Shown here: positions 1 to 6,561 of the stretch, one piece after another
Position numbering within the stretch: position 1 is the first letter of the stretch
How the letters are laid out: the number at the start of each line of letters is the position of its first letter
The notes under the pieces: generated by a model
Told to the model about the DNA's origin: nothing
Database searches by the model: none
Seen by the model: the letters and a program-made list of their open reading frames with translations, nothing else
Program-made: the position numbers and the translations under genes
Assembly: GCA_013696365.1 (NCBI GenBank)
Contig: JACCYS010000292.1
Coordinates: 1-6,561 of the forward strand
Length of the DNA: 6,561 bases
Direction: 5' to 3'
Source of the DNA: Nocardioidaceae bacterium
Lineage (GTDB): Bacteria; Actinomycetota; Actinomycetes; Propionibacteriales; Nocardioidaceae

Positions 1-185
1 CCGCGCTGACCGGCGAAGCCCTGCTCGGCCAGGTGGGCGCCGACGAGCTTGCCGATGCAGGAGTAGTGAACGCGCAGACGGTGATCGGTACCAGAAGTGG
101 GCAGCTTTTCGTGTTGAACAGCGAGTCTGAGTGGTCTCGTCTGCAGACCGCAACTCGAGTCAAACATCCACGACACCCCGACTAG
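1..185 (+). CDS. lpqB: Probable LpqB lipoprotein, C-terminal end only
   Basis: The window opens inside a reading frame whose first whole codon is at base 3 and which ends at TAG 183-185, giving 60 residues. The visible part reads as the last strands of a beta-propeller: a VIGTRSGQLFVLN strand pair, then an EW aromatic step, ending in HPRHPD. LpqB proteins end in a similar way as I recall them, with a short strand, an 'xxW' and a proline-rich tail. The stronger argument is position: in actinobacteria lpqB commonly lies directly upstream of the comF-like gene and hpf. LpqB is a lipoprotein that acts with the MtrA/MtrB two-component system in envelope and cell-division control. The N-terminal lipobox and GerMN-like domain lie outside the window, so the name rests mainly on synteny. 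Another propeller protein remains possible. Confidence 0.55.
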   Translation, partial: ALTGEALLGQVGADELADAGVVNAQTVIGTRSGQLFVLNSESEWSRLQTATRVKHPRHPD

Positions 186-226
186 TCATGCTCGTCCACA
201 ATCGACTGACGACCGGACACCACTAA

Positions 227-239
227 GCCCGCAGCGGGC
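227..239 (+). other. Small GC hairpin between lpqB and comF
   Basis: GCCCG (227-231) and CGGGC (235-239) are perfect inverted repeats around a 3-nt CAG loop. There is no T-tract after it, so it is not a classical intrinsic terminator. It lies 12 nt before the comF start, where it could weaken ribosome access or act as a weak transcription pause. The rest of 186-251 holds no recognisable SD or promoter. Confidence 0.25.
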
Positions 240-251
240 CAGACTGCTGGC

Positions 252-995
252 ATGCGGGCATCGCTTCCAGCCTCGGCAGCCGACCTGTTGCTCGGAGCGC
301 GCTGCGCCGGATGTGGCCGGCCCGGGCCTGTCCTGTGCCCAATATGCCGGGGCGAATTGCAGCCGCGTCCGTTTCAGTGCTGGCCCGACCCGCCACCACG
401 AGCGCTGGCAGTGGCGGGGGTGACGCCGTACGCCGGCATGGACTACGGCGGTCTCGTACGCCGCTTGGTGGTCGCCTACAAGGACTCCGGCAGGGCCGAC
501 CTGGCTGAGCCGTTGGGGCGAACGCTGGCGGTCGTGGTGGAGCACATCGTCGACCGGTCCGACGCTGCTGGCGGGCGGCCAACCGAACTGGTGCCGGTGC
601 CGTCCTCCCGAGTCAGCGTCCGCCGGCGCGGGCGGGATCCGGTTGCCGACCTGGCGTGTGCTGCCGCCCGGCTGCTGCGGCGCCGCGGGCGGGACGTGCG
701 AGTGGTCCGCCGGCTGGGGCATCGGCGCAGCGTGCGTGACCAGGCAGGGTTGTCGGCTGCGGAGCGTGCGGCGAATCTGCACGGCGCGCTCCGTGCCGGC
801 AGCGTGGCGCCCGCCCAGCTGCGTCTGGCGGACGGGCGACCAGTCGTCCGTCTCGTCGTCGATGACGTTCTCACCACCGGAGCAACCGCCGACGAGGCGG
901 CGCGGGTGCTGTTGGTCGCCGGCTGGCGACTGCATGGTGTGGCCACTGTCGCCGCCACCCGCCGGCACCACCAGCCGTTGGCCACGAACGGTTGA
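252..995 (+). CDS. comF: ComF-family phosphoribosyltransferase
   Basis: This 247-residue protein has the full ComF layout. An N-terminal zinc ribbon has two CxxC pairs (C18/C21 and C29/C32). It is followed by a YKDSGR segment (76-81), the VPVPSSRVSVRRRGRDP block (114-130), the QAGLSAAERAANLHG block (164-178), and a type I phosphoribosyltransferase PRPP loop, VVDDVLTTGAT (202-212), with the paired acids D204 and D205. Family members are near this length, so it looks complete. In naturally competent bacteria ComF supports DNA uptake; in actinobacteria its substrate is unknown, so a nucleotide-salvage or DNA-related role is inference only. ATG 252 is the first start compatible with the zinc ribbon, but no clear SD precedes it. 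The last four codons and the stop lie inside the first unit of a 14-bp tandem repeat. Confidence 0.9.
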   Translation: MRASLPASAADLLLGARCAGCGRPGPVLCPICRGELQPRPFQCWPDPPPRALAVAGVTPYAGMDYGGLVRRLVVAYKDSGRADLAEPLGRTLAVVVEHIVDRSDAAGGRPTELVPVPSSRVSVRRRGRDPVADLACAAARLLRRRGRDVRVVRRLGHRRSVRDQAGLSAAERAANLHGALRAGSVAPAQLRLADGRPVVRLVVDDVLTTGATADEAARVLLVAGWRLHGVATVAATRRHHQPLATNG

Positions 996-1023
996 CCACG
1001 AACGGTTGACCACGAACGGCTGA
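982..1023 (+). repeat. Three tandem 14-bp repeats over the comF stop
   Basis: The unit CCACGAACGGTTGA occurs head to tail at 982-995, 996-1009 and 1010-1023. The first two copies are identical and the third has one change (C for T at 1020). The first copy encodes the end of ComF, including its TGA. Because 14 is not a multiple of 3, the TGA in each copy falls in a different frame (993, 1007, 1021), so stops exist in all three frames. Near-identity of the copies suggests recent slippage duplication. An array of protein-binding sites is an alternative without direct support. Confidence 0.9.
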
Positions 1024-1056
1024 GATGGGGGGTGCTGGACTTTCGTGCGGCGGCCA

Positions 1057-1093
1057 GGGGGGATAGCGTCGACCTCCCCGCTCGAGGAGGTTG
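1057..1093 (+). promoter_or_regulatory. hpf leader with SD-sequestering hairpin and alternative pairing
   Basis: ACCTCC (1072-1077) is the exact reverse complement of GGAGGT (1086-1091), with an 8-nt loop (1078-1085). The stem can extend by a G-U pair (1071/1092) and a C-G pair (1070/1093). The right arm holds most of the hpf SD (AGGAGG, 1085-1090), so the folded form should hide it. The left arm can instead pair with a run of six G at 1057-1062 (partner 1074-1079, one G-U pair, 11-nt loop), which would free the SD. The two pairings exclude each other. The complementarity is seen directly; a regulatory switch is inferred. Confidence 0.45.
1085..1090 (+). promoter_or_regulatory. Ribosome binding site that fixes the hpf start
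   Basis: A perfect AGGAGG lies 8 nt before GTG 1099. It decides the start in favour of GTG 1099 over the in-frame GTG 1045, which would add 18 residues not expected in the family and has no SD. Confidence 0.8.
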
Positions 1094-1098
1094 CCTTC

Positions 1099-1725
1099 GT
1101 GGAGGTCGTCGTCACCAGCCGGCACTGTGAGGTGTCCGAGCGGTTCCGTCAGCATGTCGCCGAGAAGTTGACCCGGTTGGAGAAGCACGACGATCGGGTG
1201 AGCCGGGTCGATGTCGAGGTGACCCAGGAGCGCAATCCGCGCCAAGCAGACCGGGCACTACGGATCCAGTTGACGGTGCATTCCCGCGGGCCGGTGATTC
1301 GGGCTGAAGCGGCGGCGGAGGACAAGATGGCCGCGCTCGACGGTGCATTACTGCGCCTGCAGGCCAGGTTGCGAAAGGCCGCTGACCGGCGTCGGATCCA
1401 TCGCGGCAACCATGCCCCGGTGTCGCTTTCGCAGGCTGCGGCGATGGCAGCCCCCGGACCTGCTGCGGCGTCGGCGGATGGGCCGGAAGAGGACGACCCG
1501 AACACCCCACGGCAGGTGGGACCCTTGACGGTTATCGGCGACGGTCCGGTGGTGGTCCGCGAGAAGACCCACTCCGCCGCTCCGATGACCCTCGATCAGG
1601 CGCTCTACGAGATGGAGCTGGTCGGCCACGACTTCTTCTTGTTCGTGGACAAGGAGAGCGAGCTGGCGAGCGTGGTTTACCGGCGACGCGGGTACGACTA
1701 TGGCGTCATCCGGCTGGAGGTCTGA
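1099..1725 (+). CDS. hpf: Long-form ribosome hibernation promoting factor
   Basis: The 208-residue product has the two domains of long HPF. Residues 1-100 form the ribosome-binding HPF/RaiA fold (EVVVTSRHCEVSERFRQHV, then a strand with HSRGPVIRAE, then the basic helix ALDGALLRLQARLRKAADRRR at about 79-99). An Ala/Pro-rich linker spans roughly 105-150. The C-terminal dimerisation domain (152-208) contains MTLDQALYEMELVGHDFFLFV and ends with YRRRGYDYGVIRLEV. Long HPF binds the 30S decoding region of idle ribosomes and in many bacteria drives 100S dimers; the mycobacterial relatives mainly stabilise 70S, so the outcome here is open. GTG 1099 is chosen because the conserved fold begins there and AGGAGG lies 8 nt upstream. 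The response regulator gene follows after 4 nt, so the two are probably coupled. Translation may be controlled by the leader hairpin that covers the SD. Confidence 0.93.
   Translation: MEVVVTSRHCEVSERFRQHVAEKLTRLEKHDDRVSRVDVEVTQERNPRQADRALRIQLTVHSRGPVIRAEAAAEDKMAALDGALLRLQARLRKAADRRRIHRGNHAPVSLSQAAAMAAPGPAAASADGPEEDDPNTPRQVGPLTVIGDGPVVVREKTHSAAPMTLDQALYEMELVGHDFFLFVDKESELASVVYRRRGYDYGVIRLEV
1716..1720 (+). promoter_or_regulatory. Ribosome binding site inside the end of hpf
   Basis: GGAGG in the last codons of hpf is 9 nt before TTG 1730. It supports TTG as the response regulator start and suggests that ribosomes ending hpf restart on the next gene. Confidence 0.65.
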
Positions 1726-1729
1726 GCTG

Positions 1730-2392
1730 TTGACGGCGGAGCCGACGCGGGTGGTGGTGGTCGACGACCAGGAGCTCTTCCGCCGCGGGTTGACCATGCT
1801 GATCGGCACCCTGGACGGGATAGACCTGGTCGGTGAGGCCGGCGACGGTGATGGTGCCGTCGAGGTGGTGCTGCGCACCGACCCAGACGTGGTGCTGCTG
1901 GACGTGCGGATGCCGGGGCGTTCTGGCATCGACACCTGCGCCGAGCTGAAGGCCCTGATGCCCTCGGTGCAGATCGTGATGCTCACCGCCAGTGACGAGG
2001 AGTCCGATCTCTACGGTTCGATCAAGTCCGGCGCCTCGGGATATCTGCTCAAGAGCTCATCGGTGGACGAGGTGGCCGACGCGGTCCGGCTGGTCTCGGA
2101 CGGCCAGTCGTTGATCACCCCGTCGATGGCGGTCAAGCTGCTCGACGAGTTCAAACAGCTGTCGTCGGTCGACGTCGGCACGAGCACCTCGCCGCGACTC
2201 ACCGAGCGGGAGCTCGATGTGCTCCGCCAGATGGCCCGCGGCCGGTCCAACCGCGAGATCGCGCGCGCTCTGTTCATCGCCGAGAACACGGTCAAGAACC
2301 ACGTCCGCAACATCTTGCATAAGTTCCAGATGCACTCGCGGGTCGAGGCCGTCATGTATGCCATGCGGGCAAAGCTGCTCGACGCCCCGTGA
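1730..2392 (+). CDS. NarL/FixJ-type response regulator, no kinase nearby
   Basis: The protein has 220 residues if started at TTG 1730. Residues 7-125 form a receiver domain with every expected site: acidic pair D12/D13, phosphoacceptor D58 in LLDVRMPG, switch residue T86 in MLTAS, and K108 in GYLLKSS. A linker precedes a LuxR-type helix-turn-helix at about 155-217 (LTERELDVLRQMARGRSNREIA, then ENTVKNHVRNILHKF). It should therefore be a phosphorylated DNA-binding transcription regulator. An in-frame ATG at 1700 would add 10 residues, but it lies within hpf and has no SD of its own at the right distance; GGAGG 9 nt before TTG fits better. No histidine kinase is encoded in the window, so the partner and signal are unknown. 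A response regulator at this site recurs in several actinobacterial groups as I recall, which argues against a chance insertion. Confidence 0.92.
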   Translation: MTAEPTRVVVVDDQELFRRGLTMLIGTLDGIDLVGEAGDGDGAVEVVLRTDPDVVLLDVRMPGRSGIDTCAELKALMPSVQIVMLTASDEESDLYGSIKSGASGYLLKSSSVDEVADAVRLVSDGQSLITPSMAVKLLDEFKQLSSVDVGTSTSPRLTERELDVLRQMARGRSNREIARALFIAENTVKNHVRNILHKFQMHSRVEAVMYAMRAKLLDAP

Positions 2393-2408
2393 TCGTCGGT
2401 TCGGCTCG

Positions 2409-3650
2409 ATGACGGCTCGGCGACGGCCCGAGCGGCTCACCAGACTGCAGGCACGCAGAGTGGCGCTGGCCGCCCAGGGTTTCACCGACCGCCGCCCCTC
2501 GGCGGCGGCCGGACCAGGGCCCCGGCACCTGTCCACGGTGCTGGACCGGCTGGCCTTGTTCCAGATCGACTCGGTCAACATCTTGGTGCGCGCGCACTAC
2601 ATGCCGTTGTTTTCTCGGCTCGGGGGCTACGACCGGTCGTTGCTGGATCGCTCCTTCTCCCGATCGCCGCGGCGCACCTTCGAGTACTGGGCGCATGAGG
2701 CGTCACTGGTGCGCGTCGACTTGCAGCCCGCCCTGCGGTGGCGAATGGCCCGAGCCGGCACCGACGCCTGGGGTGGGCCGCTGCGGGTGGCCCACGAGCA
2801 GCCGGAACTCGTCGAGTGGGTGCATGGCGAGGTGTGTCGTCGGGGACCGTTGACCGCTCGAGACATCGAGCACGACCTGCCGCACAGCAAGACCGGCTGG
2901 GGCTGGAATTGGTCGGTGGTCAAACAGGCGCTGGAGTACCTGTTCTACGCCGGCGAGGTCACCTCGGCGGGGCGCAACAGCGCCTTCGAGCGGCGGTATG
3001 ACCTCCCGGAGCGGGTCCTGCCAGAGCGGGTACTGGTCGCTCCGACCCCATCCGAGGACGATGCCATCCGGACGCTGGTGCGGGTGGCTGCCCAGGCGCA
3101 CGGTGTCGCTAGTGAGCCGTGCCTGCGCGACTACTTCCGGTTGCCGCCGGCAGCCACCCGTCAGGCCGTTCGTGAGCTGGTCGACGCCGGCGAGTTGCTT
3201 CCGGTGGCCGTCCAGGGCTGGCGCCGCCAGGCCTACCTGCACCACCGAGCGCGGCTGCCCCGACAGGTGCGGGCCCGGGCGCTGCTCAGCCCCTTCGACC
3301 CGCTGATCTTCGAGCGGGCCCGGGCGCAGGCACTGTTTGACCTTCGGTACCGCATCGAGATCTATGTGCCGGCGGCTCAGCGGGTGCACGGCTACTACGT
3401 GCTGCCGTTCCTGCTTGGTGACCGACTTGTTGCTCGGGTCGACCTGAAGGCCGATCGCGGCGCCGGTCTGCTTCGGGTGGCGGCCGCCTTCGCCGAGTCA
3501 TCCGCCCCCGCCTGCACCGCGCACGAGTTGGCGGCAGAGTTGTGGTCAATGGCGGCGTGGCTGGGCCTGTCCGACGTGCTGGTGGCCCCCCGCGGCGACC
3601 TTGCCGGCGCACTCGCCCTCGCTGTCGGTGACGACGACTACCATGGCTAG
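2409..3650 (+). CDS. ycaQ: YcaQ/AlkX-type winged-helix DNA glycosylase
   Basis: This 413-residue protein belongs to the HTH_42 winged-helix family. The blocks I recognise from E. coli YcaQ are in order: ARRVALAAQGF (15-25), LALFQIDSVNILVRAHYMPLFSRLG (48-72), FEYWAHEAS (91-99), GWGWNWSVVKQALEYLFYAGEV, RRYDLPERVLP, and LLSPFDPLIFERARAQALFD from 292 on, with a Y-x-G-YYVLPFL strand after it. Q52-I53-D54 matches the Q-x-D catalytic motif of the YcaQ branch, as distinct from the Q-x-Q of azinomycin-resistance AZL enzymes. YcaQ removes N-alkylated bases and unhooks interstrand crosslinks, so repair of alkylated DNA is the likely role. Length is near that of E. coli YcaQ. ATG 2409 lies 16 nt after the response regulator stop and fits the N-terminus, but no SD is visible; translation may depend on coupling. 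The exact lesion range is not predictable from sequence. Confidence 0.87.
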   Translation: MTARRRPERLTRLQARRVALAAQGFTDRRPSAAAGPGPRHLSTVLDRLALFQIDSVNILVRAHYMPLFSRLGGYDRSLLDRSFSRSPRRTFEYWAHEASLVRVDLQPALRWRMARAGTDAWGGPLRVAHEQPELVEWVHGEVCRRGPLTARDIEHDLPHSKTGWGWNWSVVKQALEYLFYAGEVTSAGRNSAFERRYDLPERVLPERVLVAPTPSEDDAIRTLVRVAAQAHGVASEPCLRDYFRLPPAATRQAVRELVDAGELLPVAVQGWRRQAYLHHRARLPRQVRARALLSPFDPLIFERARAQALFDLRYRIEIYVPAAQRVHGYYVLPFLLGDRLVARVDLKADRGAGLLRVAAAFAESSAPACTAHELAAELWSMAAWLGLSDVLVAPRGDLAGALALAVGDDDYHG

Positions 3651-3673
3651 GTCAATACGCCAGCTCATACCGA

Positions 3674-3703
3674 GTTGGCCAGTCCGCACGCGCGCTAGCC
3701 AAC
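3674..3703 (+). other. Imperfect hairpin in the secA leader
   Basis: GTTGGC (3674-3679) and GCCAAC (3698-3703) are perfect 6-bp arms around an 18-nt loop that can add an A-U, a G-C and a G-U pair after one mismatch. The stem ends 2 nt before the secA SD. No T-run follows, so it is a poor intrinsic terminator. It could mark the end of the upstream transcript or affect secA initiation. I saw no convincing sigma-70-type promoter in 3651-3719. Confidence 0.35.
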
Positions 3704-3705
3704 AC

Positions 3706-3710
3706 AGGAG
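3706..3710 (+). promoter_or_regulatory. secA ribosome binding site
   Basis: AGGAG lies 9 nt before GTG 3720 and fixes that codon as the secA start, in line with the conserved N-terminus that follows. Confidence 0.75.
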
Positions 3711-3719
3711 TCGAACCCC

Positions 3720-6518
<2,799 letters not shown>

Positions 6519-6522
6519 GCCT

Positions 6523-6540
6523 GGTCGGCACTACCCGACC
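6523..6540 (+). terminator. Possible terminator hairpin after secA
   Basis: GGTCGG (6523-6528) and CCGACC (6535-6540) form a perfect 6-bp stem with a 6-nt loop, starting 4 nt after the secA stop. Past a T-T mismatch two more C-G pairs are possible. There is no T-tract, so this would be a U-less actinobacterial-style terminator at best. The remaining bases to 6561 show nothing recognisable. Confidence 0.35.
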
Positions 6541-6561
6541 TGGACGGCGGTGCACAACCAG

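Noticed and set aside
992..1035. TTGACC in the tandem repeats as a promoter -35 element for hpf
   Set aside because: No -10-like hexamer occurs 16-19 nt downstream of either copy; the region there is G-rich. A TAGCGT at 1064-1069 lacks a matching -35.
1027..1062. G-quadruplex from the two runs of six G (1027-1032 and 1057-1062)
   Set aside because: Only two G-runs 24 nt apart; an intramolecular four-run quadruplex is not supported.
1045..1098. Upstream GTG start for hpf
   Set aside because: Would add 18 residues (RRPGGIASTSPLEEVAF) not typical of HPF and has no SD; GTG 1099 has AGGAGG at 8 nt and starts at the conserved fold.
186..1115. Long minus-strand open frame opposite comF (309 codons)
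   Set aside because: Low-complexity Pro/Arg/Gly-rich translation with no family motif, fully opposite a well-supported gene; typical shadow frame in GC-rich DNA.
1700..1729. ATG 1700 as the response regulator start
   Set aside because: Lies in hpf coding sequence without an SD; TTG 1730 with GGAGG at 9 nt and a 4-nt gap after hpf fits better.
2217..2408. N-terminal extension of the ycaQ-like gene into the response regulator
   Set aside because: The 64 extra codons are the out-of-frame image of the LuxR HTH region (Ser/Arg/Cys-rich) and are not part of the YcaQ fold.

Overview
The window is a gene-dense, high-GC chromosomal segment with every gene on the + strand. GTG and TTG starts, Shine-Dalgarno (SD) sequences of the AGGAGG type, G/C-ending codons and the gene order point to an actinobacterium (Actinomycetota). 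The order [3' end of a probable lpqB] - comF-like - hpf - LuxR-type response regulator - ycaQ-like - secA matches the region downstream of mtrA-mtrB in many actinobacteria. Mycobacteria have a shorter version (lpqB-comF-hpf-secA1). The extra response regulator and ycaQ-like gene suggest a streptomycete-, Frankia- or Micromonospora-like relative, but I cannot name the genus from the sequence.

Layout: 1-185, C-terminal 60 residues of a protein I read as LpqB. 186-251, short gap with a small GC hairpin. 252-995, ComF-family phosphoribosyltransferase with a zinc ribbon. 982-1023, three head-to-tail 14-bp repeats across the comF stop codon. 1024-1098, hpf leader with G-runs and a hairpin that covers the hpf SD. 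1099-1725, long-form ribosome hibernation factor. 1730-2392, NarL/FixJ response regulator, 4 nt behind hpf and starting with TTG. 2409-3650, winged-helix DNA glycosylase of the YcaQ/AlkX type with an intact Q-I-D motif. 3651-3719, leader with an imperfect hairpin before the secA SD. 3720-6518, complete secA with a C-terminal zinc-binding SEC-C motif. 6519-6561, a small hairpin and nothing else recognisable. No intergenic stretch exceeds 300 bases, and no RNA gene, mobile element or CRISPR array was seen.

The genes do not form one pathway. The region combines envelope signalling and export (LpqB, SecA), ribosome protection (HPF), a response regulator with no kinase in view, and DNA alkylation/crosslink repair (YcaQ-like). 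Tight spacing from hpf to ycaQ suggests co-transcription; secA has its own SD and a 69-nt leader. I see no convincing new multi-gene system. The most interesting signals are the SD-sequestering hairpin with a possible competing pairing before hpf, the triple repeat just upstream of it, and the unpaired response regulator in a hibernation/repair neighbourhood.
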